Shown: positions 6,953 to 14,368 of the stretch, in pieces
How positions within the stretch are numbered: the first letter of the stretch is position 1
How the letters are laid out: every line of letters begins with the position of its first letter
From: a virus
Direction: 5' to 3' (one strand)
IMG/VR virus record: IMGVR_UViG_3300021142_000014
Coordinates: 1 to 64,000 of that record
Length of the DNA stretch: 64,000 nucleotides
Notes under the pieces: model-generated
What the model saw: only the letters and a program-made list of their open reading frames with translations
Told to the model about the DNA's origin: nothing
Database searches by the model: none
Made by a program: the position numbers and the translations under genes

Positions 6953-7005
6953 TTATTGCACAGGTCTCCTCCCGATAAGGGGAGGGGGCCGATGGGATGA
7001 TTAAT
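6952..7005 (+). ncRNA. Hairpin element with conserved flanks, copy 1
   Basis: An 11-bp hairpin (6963-6973 with 6980-6990, loop GATAAG) is flanked by ATTATTGCACAG on the left and GATGGGATGATTAAT on the right. The same flanks surround a different hairpin at 7229-7284. It begins on the stop codon of the preceding gene. Confidence 0.65.
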
Positions 7006-7037
7006 CCCAATATAAACAAGAAAGAGAGTAAGCAATT

Positions 7038-7229
7038 ATGTCTAATCTAGTGTTAGGTTGCAATTGTGGAGATGATGAATGTGGAAACACAAAACTAAAG
7101 ATTGTGGGGATGGGCGGTAATGAAGCCGGTATCCTCCTTTCTGATAGAGGTGTTGAAAATGCATTCTTTGTTGGTGGCGAAGCGTTACAACACGTCATTG
7201 ACAGTTTAACTAGTATCTCTAATAGTTAA
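7038..7229 (+). CDS. Small Cys-containing protein
   Basis: 63 aa behind AAGAAAGAGAG. The N-terminus has CNCGDDECGN (residues about 8-17), a likely metal site, followed by a Gly-rich stretch and a helical end. It lies between the two copies of the ATTATTGCACAG hairpin element. Function unknown. Confidence 0.6.
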   Translation: MSNLVLGCNCGDDECGNTKLKIVGMGGNEAGILLSDRGVENAFFVGGEALQHVIDSLTSISNS

Positions 7230-7284
7230 TTATTGCACAGCTCATCCAGGGTTAACCCCCTGGGTGGGCGATGGGGTGATTAAT
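7229..7284 (+). ncRNA. Hairpin element with conserved flanks, copy 2
   Basis: A continuous 12-bp hairpin (7240-7251 with 7258-7269, loop TTAACC) lies between ATTATTGCACAG and GATGGGGTGATTAAT. Twelve base pairs is the length of a stacked tRNA acceptor plus T-stem. The stem sequence differs from copy 1 while the flanks are kept. Confidence 0.65.
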
Positions 7285-7330
7285 AAAGAAGTTAGTAAGA
7301 ATCACTCCAAATAAGAAAGGAGCAAGGTAC

Positions 7331-7858
7331 ATGGAAACACTGCGTAAGCTGTGTCTTTGTACTTCATTGCTACTGATGGGGAATATGGGAATTTCGGGGC
7401 TAGTTTCGGCTGCCCACGCGCCCGACCTCCCACATCAGGTTCAGACAGTAACTAAGGCTAATCTGCACTGGTATGAGAAAATCATGCCAAGTGTGGTTAA
7501 GCACGAAGTTCCTGCTCTGATGCGATGGAATACAATGGCTACAGATGTAACAGCCGCATGGCCTTCTGCAACTGATCCAACTAGACAATTGCCTATTCAC
7601 ATACAAGCACAGTTTGCCTGTATTCGATACCAAGAGTCTAGAAACCACCTAACTAGTGTAAACATTCACTCTGGTGCTGGTGGTTGGTATCAGTTTACTC
7701 CATATATATGGGGTTTTGCTAGAGGGTACATACATGGATTACCTGCTACACCACAGATGGCAACTGGTGAACAACAATCACTTGTGGCTGTCTGGTATTA
7801 CCAACGTAACCACAGTTTGGTTCCCGAATGGGGTCCAGATCTGAGGATATGTAAGTAA
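7331..7858 (+). CDS. Secreted transglycosylase/lysozyme-like protein (Rpf-type fold)
   Basis: 175 aa. An N-terminal signal peptide is visible (hydrophobic residues 6-27, cleavage around SAAHA). The C-terminal domain, from about residue 95, reads FACIRYQESRN..SGAGGWYQF..Y.W, the pattern of the Rpf/transglycosylase-like lysozyme superfamily. The catalytic Glu is probably the E of YQESRN. The family cleaves peptidoglycan glycan strands outside the membrane. In a phage this could serve lysis, entry or wall remodelling; the early-looking location favours a host-acting role, which is inference. A second Rpf-type protein is at 56506-56895. Confidence 0.8.
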   Translation: METLRKLCLCTSLLLMGNMGISGLVSAAHAPDLPHQVQTVTKANLHWYEKIMPSVVKHEVPALMRWNTMATDVTAAWPSATDPTRQLPIHIQAQFACIRYQESRNHLTSVNIHSGAGGWYQFTPYIWGFARGYIHGLPATPQMATGEQQSLVAVWYYQRNHSLVPEWGPDLRICK

Positions 7859-7861
7859 TAC

Positions 7862-7909
7862 GGTATCCCCGATGGTCGTAATTCAGGTTCGACTCCTGAT
7901 TGGGGAGCC
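7862..7909 (+). ncRNA. tRNA acceptor/T-arm minihelix-like leader element
   Basis: Starts 4 nt after the upstream stop. TCCCC (7866-7870) pairs with GGGGA (7902-7906). Between them are GATGGTCGTA and a canonical T-arm: 5-bp stem TCAGG/CCTGA with the 7-nt loop TTCGACT. The same GATGGTCGTA plus TTCGACT arrangement occurs at 15142-15186. Two further short hairpins (AGCAC-AAAA-GTGCT and GTAGA-GCAA-TCTAC) follow. Confidence 0.6.
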
Positions 7910-7980
7910 GGAGCACAAAAGTGCTGCCCTGGTAGAGCAATCTACTAAAAATAAATAAACAAGAAGAAAGTAAGAAAAAC

Positions 7981-8742
7981 ATGAGTGAAGCAACCTATGA
8001 AGGTATTCCAGTTCCACAGTGCTACAAGGACTTGGAGGATGTGCTCAATGCCGGTGTAGACCGTGTCATTTTGTACGGCCCTCCAGGTACTGGTAAGACT
8101 TACTCTGGCCTCAACTTTGGTATTAACCAAGCTGGTGCCGAGCGTCTTATCTGTTCTGAGGATATGACGAATGCCGATGTCTCAGGTTCTGTCATGCCTA
8201 ATGAGCATGGTGGGTTCACATTCGTTCCAGGTGCTGCATTACGTTCCTGGATCGGTGACGGTACTATCGGTGCTCGTCTCGTTGTTGACGAGATTGACAA
8301 AGCCGGTGGTGACGTACAATCCACTTTGTTGGCATTCCTTGACAGTGTTGAGTCTTCATCGTTCAAGCACCCTTACACTGGAGAGACTTATACTCCAAAT
8401 CCAGGGTTCTCAGCGATCATGACTACTAACCTAGAAGACATGGATGAGTTGCCAGTCGCACTCAAGGACCGTTTTCCGATTGCAATCAAGATTGATGCTG
8501 CACATCCTGCTGCATTGATTGCTGCATTGCCACCGGAACTACGTCAACTTGCAGCTACAATCGTAGCTGGTAAGCCAGGTCAACGTGCTTCTCTACGCGC
8601 ATTCAAAGCGTTTGAGCAGCTTCGTAGTACTCCTGACTTCGGTGTAGAACGTGCAGCTCGCATGGTATTCGGTCGTATGGCTGATCCTATCATTGATGCT
8701 CTCAAGATTGGCACTCTAACTCCTGAGTATTCTCTATCATGA
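7981..8742 (+). CDS. MoxR-type AAA+ ATPase
   Basis: 253 aa. Walker A GPPGTGKT at 33-40, Walker B LVVDEID around 100-106, sensor-1-like TTNLED near 148, and an arginine-rich C-terminal lid. MoxR/CobS-type ATPases act as chaperones or metal-chelatase motors together with a VWA-domain partner. The next gene is that partner, and the ATG of the VWA gene overlaps this stop by 4 nt (ATGA), so the two are translationally coupled. The target is unknown. Confidence 0.9.
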   Translation: MSEATYEGIPVPQCYKDLEDVLNAGVDRVILYGPPGTGKTYSGLNFGINQAGAERLICSEDMTNADVSGSVMPNEHGGFTFVPGAALRSWIGDGTIGARLVVDEIDKAGGDVQSTLLAFLDSVESSSFKHPYTGETYTPNPGFSAIMTTNLEDMDELPVALKDRFPIAIKIDAAHPAALIAALPPELRQLAATIVAGKPGQRASLRAFKAFEQLRSTPDFGVERAARMVFGRMADPIIDALKIGTLTPEYSLS

Positions 8743-10220
8743 GTTATGACGATGACATTCTCAAGGATGAGGTAATGCCCCTACCAGGGGTTATTACCTC
8801 ATTCCGAGAGGATATTCAACAGCCAATCCAATGGGATGTTGTTCCAACTTCTGGTGAGCTAGGCGTAGGCGTAGACTTTAGTGCTGGTGTAATATCTGTT
8901 CCTCTTTCAGGTGACAGTTATTCTCAGCGTTTACAACTACAACAGCTTATCAAAACTCGTGTTTCTCCAGTTGATGACAAAGTATTATCTGAGTTAGCTA
9001 GGCAATACAAGACTAGTGGTGTTACGCTAGATGTTCTTCGTGTTTCCGAGCAAGCTCGCATCAACAAAATAACAGCTCAGTTTGCTGCTGCTAAGGGGAT
9101 AGTCACGGAGCCTGATGGTCACGAAAAGATATTGGGTAAGAGGTTGGCAACAGCCGGTGATATGCGTTCATGGGATAAAGCAGTGGAGTTCACTGCTCAG
9201 AATGCAGGTACGAAAGCTTTCGATTCATTCGCAAGTGGTATTCGTTCTGTTAATCCTGAGTGGAGTAAAGATCTGCGTAATCTCAATAAACGACTGGGTA
9301 AAACCTTCAACGAATCTGTTCAAGAACTCGGCGATACAAGACCACTTAACTTTGGTAATGATATCGTAGGTCCTAGAGGTTTACGTCACACTCTTTATGC
9401 AGCTAATGAAGTTGCTGAGTTTATGTCTGCAGGCTATAGAGCTCCTCAGAGCATTAAAGCCCTCAGAAGAGACTCAGAGGACAAACGAGCTCGTGAGTGG
9501 GGTGATACCAATGAAGATGGTAAGGTTGACTCTAATCAAACTACACTGGATACATCGGATGTACCAGATGACTTCGAATTTGCCTATGATGATGGTGAGT
9601 TTGGTAAGTTAGTCTGGGCTGAAGATCTGCCGTTGACCGTTGAGGTTAAAGGTTATATGCGCCGTAAAAAGCGTGGTATGCAGTCTGGTCGTAGAGTATC
9701 TTATCCTTCACGTCTACTTACTGACCCAGAGCGCAGAATATTTAGCCAGAAGGTTAAAGTCAAAGGTGGTATCGTTGTCGTTGACATATCAGGTTCTATG
9801 AGCTTGAGTCAAGCAGACATTGAATCCATCGTTGAAGCAGCTCCAGCTGCAGTCATTATGGCATATAGTGATTGTGGTGAGAACAGTCCCAATGCTTGGC
9901 TCCTTGCTAACCGTGGTTGGCGAGTAAGTCACGTTGACAACATTGGTGGTATGAACAATGGTGTTGACGGTACAGCATTGACATGGGCAATTCGACACAA
10001 GAAGTATGGTGAAGATATTGTCTGGGTCAGTGACGGTCAGATTACCTCAATGAATGGTGGACAACGAGATGAGTTGGCAATTCAATGTGCTAAGTTAGTC
10101 AAGAAGCACAGGATCATTATGATTCCTAGTGTTCAAGAAGCAGTCGCAATGTTTAAGAAAGGTAAGCTTATCAACAAGCCTGCCGGTCCTATTCGCGATG
10201 CTTTGCTTGGTAAACTTTAA
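8739..10220 (+). CDS. VWA-domain protein, partner of the MoxR-type ATPase (CobT-like)
   Basis: 493 aa. The C-terminal von Willebrand A domain has a complete metal-ion-dependent adhesion site: DISGSMS at about 349-355, a Thr in DGTALTW, and an Asp in WVSDGQ. The N-terminal 250 residues are helical with an acidic linker (DDFEFAYDDGEF). The pairing with an AAA+ ATPase matches CobS/CobT, RavA/ViaA and MoxR/VWA modules, in which the ATPase remodels a substrate delivered by the VWA protein. The substrate is not visible from the sequence. Confidence 0.88.
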   Translation: MSYDDDILKDEVMPLPGVITSFREDIQQPIQWDVVPTSGELGVGVDFSAGVISVPLSGDSYSQRLQLQQLIKTRVSPVDDKVLSELARQYKTSGVTLDVLRVSEQARINKITAQFAAAKGIVTEPDGHEKILGKRLATAGDMRSWDKAVEFTAQNAGTKAFDSFASGIRSVNPEWSKDLRNLNKRLGKTFNESVQELGDTRPLNFGNDIVGPRGLRHTLYAANEVAEFMSAGYRAPQSIKALRRDSEDKRAREWGDTNEDGKVDSNQTTLDTSDVPDDFEFAYDDGEFGKLVWAEDLPLTVEVKGYMRRKKRGMQSGRRVSYPSRLLTDPERRIFSQKVKVKGGIVVVDISGSMSLSQADIESIVEAAPAAVIMAYSDCGENSPNAWLLANRGWRVSHVDNIGGMNNGVDGTALTWAIRHKKYGEDIVWVSDGQITSMNGGQRDELAIQCAKLVKKHRIIMIPSVQEAVAMFKKGKLINKPAGPIRDALLGKL

Positions 10221-10231
10221 TCATGCGTTCC

Positions 10232-10334
10232 TTGAGTAACGTTATGTAACTCAAAGACCTGGGGGTCTATCAAGCGACCCTCAGGTGCCATGCATATCAT
10301 ATGGTATGCAGTGTGCTAAATAGCACTGTAGTAA
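10232..10334 (+). ncRNA. Multi-hairpin intercistronic element
   Basis: Directly behind the VWA gene are TTGAGT/ACTCAA, a 10-bp stem ACCTGGGGGT/ACCCTCAGGT (10257-10286), a GCATA/TGTATGC-like stem and GTGCT-AAAT-AGCAC (up to about 10325). The GCAAGGAG leader of the next gene follows. There is no clear U-run, so processing or leader function seems likelier than a terminator. Confidence 0.5.
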
Positions 10335-10355
10335 GAAAAAGCAAGGAGTAAGTAG

Positions 10356-10733
10356 ATGGAAGAGTTTAATCTCGACTTGATGCTTGACGAAGCAGCAAAT
10401 GCACGTATTGCCCACGCTGATTACCTTAATCGGGTTAAAGATTGGGGTGTTGAAATGGGGCAAATCATGGAGCCATTCACTTCAGTTGCCATGATCCTTA
10501 TGGATGATGACAGGGATGAGGATGATTTTAATCTTATGTGCAGAATGTTTCCTTTAGGACTTCAATTAGCCGTTGATAAGTTAAATGAATTCTATGAAAC
10601 AATGCAGAGTGAAGCAATAAAAGTCCTTGGTGCACCATTTCAACTTCATGATCAACACCATCCTTTGTGTGGAGAAAATGATAATAAATGTGGACACCAA
10701 GATCACTACATGCCCAAGCAAGAAGACGAGTAA
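10356..10733 (+). CDS. Hypothetical protein with C-terminal HHPLC..CGH motif
   Basis: 125 aa behind GCAAGGAGTAAGTAG. The body is helical and acidic and resembles 11888-12220 in layout, starting with an acidic (L)LDE segment and having GxPF near the C-terminus. The last 25 residues contain DQHHPLCGENDNKCGH, nearly identical to a motif in the MNWN-tagged protein at 1354-1887. The pattern of His and Cys suggests zinc binding. Function unknown. Confidence 0.7.
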   Translation: MEEFNLDLMLDEAANARIAHADYLNRVKDWGVEMGQIMEPFTSVAMILMDDDRDEDDFNLMCRMFPLGLQLAVDKLNEFYETMQSEAIKVLGAPFQLHDQHHPLCGENDNKCGHQDHYMPKQEDE

Positions 10734-10763
10734 TCGTCATAAATAAGAAAGAAAGTAAGTAAT

Positions 10764-11051
10764 ATGTCCAAAGAAACAAGACAAGCAATACTTGGAATGA
10801 AGAATTGCATTGCTCAAGAACAAGACATTGATCAGTTACGTGATGCAGCTTTTGGTGTTATTGAGCTGCTCACTGATGTTGATCGGTTAATTGAACAAGA
10901 AAAAGAGCAAAGTGGCAAAGTCATTCTACAACTTGTAGGTGTAATTGAAACTGCAAGTAAAGCTCTTGATCAAGCAGGTATTGAATTGTTTAATACTGAC
11001 ACAGTAAAAGAATTGGTAGATTTTGCCAATAAAGTTACTAAAGTTAATTAA
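10764..11051 (+). CDS. Small helical protein
   Basis: 95 aa behind AAGAAAGAAAGTAAGT. Almost entirely predicted helix with regular Leu/Ile spacing, probably a coiled coil or helical bundle; no Cys cluster beyond a single C15. Its layout is like 17047-17289 and 18568-18879. Function unknown. The long non-coding RNA region follows directly. Confidence 0.65.
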   Translation: MSKETRQAILGMKNCIAQEQDIDQLRDAAFGVIELLTDVDRLIEQEKEQSGKVILQLVGVIETASKALDQAGIELFNTDTVKELVDFANKVTKVN

Positions 11052-11054
11052 TCA

Positions 11055-11083
11055 TTGACATGAATGAAATGCTCTCATAAACT
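11055..11083 (+). promoter_or_regulatory. Sigma70-type promoter candidate for the large ncRNA
   Basis: Perfect -35 TTGACA at 11055-11060, 17-nt spacer, and -10 TAAACT at 11078-11083. It lies immediately upstream of the structured non-coding region and directly behind the stop of 10764-11051. Confidence 0.5.
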
Positions 11084-11860
11084 CTCTAAGACTCAGGTCT
11101 GTTGAGATGGGTTATGAAGAGTGCTTTTCCTTCTTGTTGTTGCATCTTCATAGCCCTTCTGGACAGGCCAGGGGGCTTTATTGATCTGTGAAAAAGCCAG
11201 CTATGTCAACCCGCCAGATTGGATGTTATATTAATCCAGAGTGCCTAGTTGCAAGTCTTGCATTTCACAAACCCAGCCTAAAGGGGAAGCTTAGGTAGGA
11301 AGTAACATCCTTAACAACACACTATGAGGTCTAGGCCACTGACCCAAAAAACGTGGCAATCCCATATAACTTTTATCGGTTATATGGGACCTAGTCACAT
11401 TATGGTACAAGACTTAAACGGTTCCATACGCTAGCATCGTACTGCAACCCACTATAAAGGGAAGTTTATAGAAGGTTTACCATTTCACCTAAATAATATA
11501 ATAAAGGGGCACATATGCCTAAAATATGTTGTGGGCTTACTACAATAAACGCGCCATACTTCTTGGTTGGTAGGTTAGGAACCAAGGTCGCTTTGAGCAT
11601 AGCGTCGGGAATAAAGCTCAACCTATACATGCTGTCATGGTGTGTATAGGTGCCAAGTCCTGAACAAGACTATACCACAGTTGCAGGTGTAAAAACTGTT
11701 CAAAACTCAGCATGTGGAGAAGCACATGTAGGTTAAATCACCTTAAGTATAACCTGTTGGTGGTATAGGTGAGCCAACTACCTTAGAGTGTGAAGGCAAC
11801 TCTGGTGTTGTGAGTGGATCCTTATCGAACTCTCCGTCCTGGGTATGACGTTAAAGTGCC
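11084..11860 (+). ncRNA. Large structured non-coding RNA, about 780 nt
   Basis: No ORF above about 60 codons, but dense pairing. GGGTTATGAAGA/TCTTCATAGCCC (11109-11120 with 11145-11156) is followed by GGCTTT/AAAGCC and by GGATGTTA with TAACATCC at long range. CTAGG/CCTAG encloses CCAC/GTGG and CCCATATAAC/GTTATATGGG. Others are CTATAAA/TTTATAG, CTTGGTT/AACCAAG, TTGAGC/GCTCAA, CCTATACA/TGTATAGG and CATGTG/CACATG. A motif TAAAGGG(G)AAGYTTA recurs twice. Size, complexity and phage context recall the large ornate RNAs GOLLD and ROOL, but I cannot assign a class without a covariance model. Confidence 0.65.
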
Positions 11861-11887
11861 CACTTAAATAATAAACAAGGAGTAAGT

Positions 11888-12220
11888 ATGGATGAGAAAG
11901 AATTCAATTCTTTACTCGATGAAGAAGTGTCTACACGTTTACATTACGGAGATTCTGTAGGTAAACTAAAGACAATATTCATGGATATGGCAACACCAAT
12001 CTTATGGCTGAAAGGTGCCAGTGAAAACTGGGAAGACCTTGATGAGGATTCTATGGTTGTTGTTGGTAAATCATTAGAAGAATTGGTTGAATATGTCCGT
12101 GCAACTATGAAAGAACTATTGGATGTAATTCAAGATAGTGCTACATATTTGTATGGCGAACCATTCAATGAAGAATCATTCCATGGAGCAAACTGTCAAT
12201 GTGACAGAGATCATAAGTAA
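11888..12220 (+). CDS. Hypothetical helical protein with Cys/His tail
   Basis: 110 aa behind AACAAGGAGTAAGT. It resembles 10356-10733 in layout: start MDEKEFNSLLDEE, helical acidic body, GEPF near the end, then a short tail ANCQCDRDHK with two Cys and a His. Probably a diverged paralogue with a reduced metal-binding tail. Function unknown. Confidence 0.65.
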   Translation: MDEKEFNSLLDEEVSTRLHYGDSVGKLKTIFMDMATPILWLKGASENWEDLDEDSMVVVGKSLEELVEYVRATMKELLDVIQDSATYLYGEPFNEESFHGANCQCDRDHK

Positions 12221-12233
12221 GAAAGGAATTATC

Positions 12234-12467
12234 ATGAATGTTAAAGGCGTTCAAACTGGAGCGGAGTTAGTTATTACTATTAACTTTGATAACGTTAATC
12301 AGTCAGAAATCTTTAATAGGCTATTTGTAGAATGTTTACAAAAAATGGCTGATGAAGATGGCTCTCAATTAATGGATATCAAGGGAGATAGAGTAAAAAA
12401 CCTTCGTCAAACAGAAATAAGTGAATCAACAAGTAAATTATCGGAGAAATTTAATAATTGGATATAG
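12234..12467 (+). CDS. Hypothetical protein, 77 aa
   Basis: I use the ATG at 12234, 6 nt after AAGGAA. The frame is open further upstream but would overlap the previous gene. The product begins MNVKGVQTGAELVITINF, is beta-like at its N-terminus and helical afterwards. No motif recognised. It sits between two other small unknowns at 13-nt and 7-nt spacing. Confidence 0.6.
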   Translation: MNVKGVQTGAELVITINFDNVNQSEIFNRLFVECLQKMADEDGSQLMDIKGDRVKNLRQTEISESTSKLSEKFNNWI

Positions 12468-12474
12468 GAGTTAA

Positions 12475-12870
12475 ATGTCTCGAATGGTAACATGGCGTCG
12501 GGATAGAGAAGAAGCAATGTGGAAAGCAAAGACTGCAGGATATTCAATTAAGTTTGATTTAAAACTTGAATTATCTGCAGGTATTCAAAGTGCATTGATA
12601 AATAAAAATGCAGTGCTTAAAGTAATGCGTCCTATCCCAGGCACCAATAAGAAAGAATTGTTATTTAGTAAAGAATTTTCGTCTAGCTGGATAGCTAAAG
12701 ATACTATAGATTCTTTACTATTTTTATGCTATAGTCTTTTTATAGTTTTAGGAGAAAATGAACAAGCTGAACAGTGGTTTATCGATACTCTAAGTAATTT
12801 TAAAGGTGTGGATTACCCTGAACAACCAGATCCATCAGATTATACTAAAATGTTTAAATATTATAAGTAA
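12475..12870 (+). CDS. Hypothetical protein, 131 aa
   Basis: Starts 7 nt after the upstream stop, behind TAGGAGTTAA. Basic N-terminus (MSRMVTWRRDREEAMWKAK) and one strongly hydrophobic segment (LLFLCYSLFIVL, residues about 81-92) that could be a short membrane or buried helix. A hammerhead-like motif begins 6 nt after its stop codon. Function unknown. Confidence 0.65.
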   Translation: MSRMVTWRRDREEAMWKAKTAGYSIKFDLKLELSAGIQSALINKNAVLKVMRPIPGTNKKELLFSKEFSSSWIAKDTIDSLLFLCYSLFIVLGENEQAEQWFIDTLSNFKGVDYPEQPDPSDYTKMFKYYK

Positions 12871-12876
12871 TAAATA

Positions 12877-12936
12877 ATCGATAACCCCGTGAGGGGTCTG
12901 TATGGGATGACCTCCATGCACTGATGAGATAGGTCA
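12877..12936 (+). ncRNA. Hammerhead ribozyme-like motif 1 (permuted, stem II open)
   Basis: Stem II is ATC (12877-12879) with GAT (12928-12930). The GAA strand reads GATA here. Stem III is ACCCC-GTGA-GGGGT. Predicted cleavage is after C12898. Stem I is TGTATGG/CCATGCA and the core CTGATGA is at 12921-12927. The stem I loop (TGACCT) pairs with AGGTCA just after stem II, a pseudoknot at the place where hammerheads make their loop I-loop II contact. The extra T in GATA departs from the consensus. Confidence 0.7.
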
Positions 12937-12952
12937 AATTAAGAAGGATAAT

Positions 12953-13348
12953 ATGGATAATGAAATGTCAGATGAACTGAAGTTGCAACTCATTAAAACT
13001 CAGTTTAATAACTTGACAATGTGTATTAAAATGCAAATCACAATTCAGACTACTCTTGAAGCATACCGACAGTATGTTGCTGGTGAGTTGCCAGAAGTGT
13101 TCAACGATGTTGTTGAAACTGAAGCATTTAAAGACACTTTTAATCAAGCTGTTCAAGCTAGTACTGAAGTTCTTCAGAATCTTATTACGTTTGCAGATAA
13201 CGTAGGTTCTGTCTTTGGAATTGATTTCAGAGCACAATTGCCTAAAAACAATGATGAACTTAATCAGATGACTAAAGATTTACATGATGAATTGCAACAA
13301 CAAAGAGAATCCGATCAAGAATTTGATTGGGAATTTAAAGACAAATAA
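12953..13348 (+). CDS. Hypothetical helical protein
   Basis: 131 aa behind AGAAGGATAAT, with the ATG 54 nt after the predicted ribozyme cleavage site. The product is helical and acidic with Gln-rich stretches. It resembles 10356-10733 and 11888-12220 in layout (acidic start, long helices, short G-x-x-F segment before a charged tail) but lacks the Cys/His tail. Function unknown. Confidence 0.65.
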   Translation: MDNEMSDELKLQLIKTQFNNLTMCIKMQITIQTTLEAYRQYVAGELPEVFNDVVETEAFKDTFNQAVQASTEVLQNLITFADNVGSVFGIDFRAQLPKNNDELNQMTKDLHDELQQQRESDQEFDWEFKDK

Positions 13349-13378
13349 TTAATGTATTAAATAAAGTAAGGAAATAAC

Positions 13379-13537
13379 ATGACAGTAAAAACATTTATAT
13401 GTCCACTTTGTAAAGAATCTTGGACAGGGCATCCCGCTTTGTCTAGGGTTGATAACAAGACTGATATTTGTTCACCTTGTGGCATGCAAGAAGGTTTTAA
13501 TGACTACTTTGGTGTACCATTGCAGTCAATCGATTAA
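13379..13537 (+). CDS. Zinc-ribbon miniprotein
   Basis: 52 aa from the ATG at 13379, behind AAGTAAGGAAATAAC. Two CxxC knuckles are present: CPLC at 8-11 and CSPC at 31-34, a classical zinc ribbon, with WTGHP between them. A hammerhead-like motif begins 3 nt after its stop codon. Function unknown. Confidence 0.7.
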   Translation: MTVKTFICPLCKESWTGHPALSRVDNKTDICSPCGMQEGFNDYFGVPLQSID

Positions 13538-13540
13538 TTA

Positions 13541-13604
13541 GTCGATAACCCCCGTGAGGGGTATTCATAGGATTGACCGCCTATGGACTGATGAGACAGG
13601 TCAA
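13541..13604 (+). ncRNA. Hammerhead ribozyme-like motif 2
   Basis: Same architecture as motif 1 with compensatory changes. Stem II is GTC/GAC instead of ATC/GAT. Stem I is TTCATAGG/CCTATGGA (8 bp). Stem III is ACCCC-CGTGA-GGGGT, and the core CTGATGA is at 13588-13594. Predicted cleavage is after A13563. Stem I loop TTGACC pairs with GGTCAA (13599-13604). The GAA strand again reads GATA. Confidence 0.7.
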
Positions 13605-13630
13605 AGTAAGAAATAAGAAAGGAAGTAAGT

Positions 13631-14263
13631 ATGTCAGAAATGATTTGGGTAGCCAAACGTGACGGCAGTGGTTGGATTTCTAATCGCACACGTGACGTAG
13701 TTGACCTAGCATTTACTGTAAGCCGTGAACATGGTGATTACTATAGTGAAGTGTTGATTCGTTCAACATGGCACGATGGTGATGATGCGCGTGCGACTAG
13801 AATTATTGGTCGTATGTATTTTGCTACTAACAAAAATGCTAAGGCAATTATTGAAGACATTATTAAAGAAGCCAATGGAACCTTCATCGTTAAGGATGCT
13901 GGTCGTGAATGGTTGCTTAATAAAATGCTTAGTATATCCATTGATGAAGGTTTAAAAGGTAAAAGTATTTTGTTTCCTTATGCAATCATTAATCATAAGT
14001 ATATACGTAAAACACCGCCAGTTCCAACTACAACTGTAACGCCAACAACGGCTCCAGTTAGCCATGGATTGTTTAAGCCTGTTATGACTAAAACAACTAT
14101 AGATGAATCAGTTGAAGCTGAGGTGGAACAACGTTTAGCATCAATGTCATCTAACATGATAGAAACTATTACTGAAGTAACAGAAACTGTAAAACCAGTA
14201 ATAGAAACACCAAAGACTATTGTTATCAATGGTAAAGAAATAACTATCGGTTGGCCTAGCTAA
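13631..14263 (+). CDS. Hypothetical protein, 210 aa
   Basis: ATG behind AAGAAAGGAAGTAAGT, 67 nt after the predicted cleavage in ribozyme motif 2. The N-terminal 120 residues look like a mixed alpha/beta domain (MSEMIWVAKRDGSGW). The middle is a Thr/Pro-rich linker (PPVPTTTVTPTTAP), and the C-terminal part contains repeated ET/TE helices ending in a short beta segment. No family recognised. Confidence 0.65.
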   Translation: MSEMIWVAKRDGSGWISNRTRDVVDLAFTVSREHGDYYSEVLIRSTWHDGDDARATRIIGRMYFATNKNAKAIIEDIIKEANGTFIVKDAGREWLLNKMLSISIDEGLKGKSILFPYAIINHKYIRKTPPVPTTTVTPTTAPVSHGLFKPVMTKTTIDESVEAEVEQRLASMSSNMIETITEVTETVKPVIETPKTIVINGKEITIGWPS

Positions 14264-14270
14264 CTGAGCA

Positions 14271-14331
14271 ACCCCACCATGGTGGCTTGAGACAGTTCAA
14301 TTCTGTCTTGGGGTGCTACGTCGGGAGACGT
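14271..14331 (+). ncRNA. tRNA-like T-arm element plus GGGA hairpin
   Basis: Starts 8 nt after the upstream stop. ACCCCA (14271-14276) pairs with TGGGGT (14309-14314). Inside is a T-arm: AGACAG, loop TTCAATT, CTGTCT (14290-14308). The hairpin ACGTC-GGGA-GACGT (14318-14331) and the AACAAACAAG leader follow. Same grammar as 5552-5625 and 15142-15201. Confidence 0.6.
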
Positions 14332-14368
14332 TAGAGTAAGTAAATAAACAAACAAGTAAAGGAATAAT

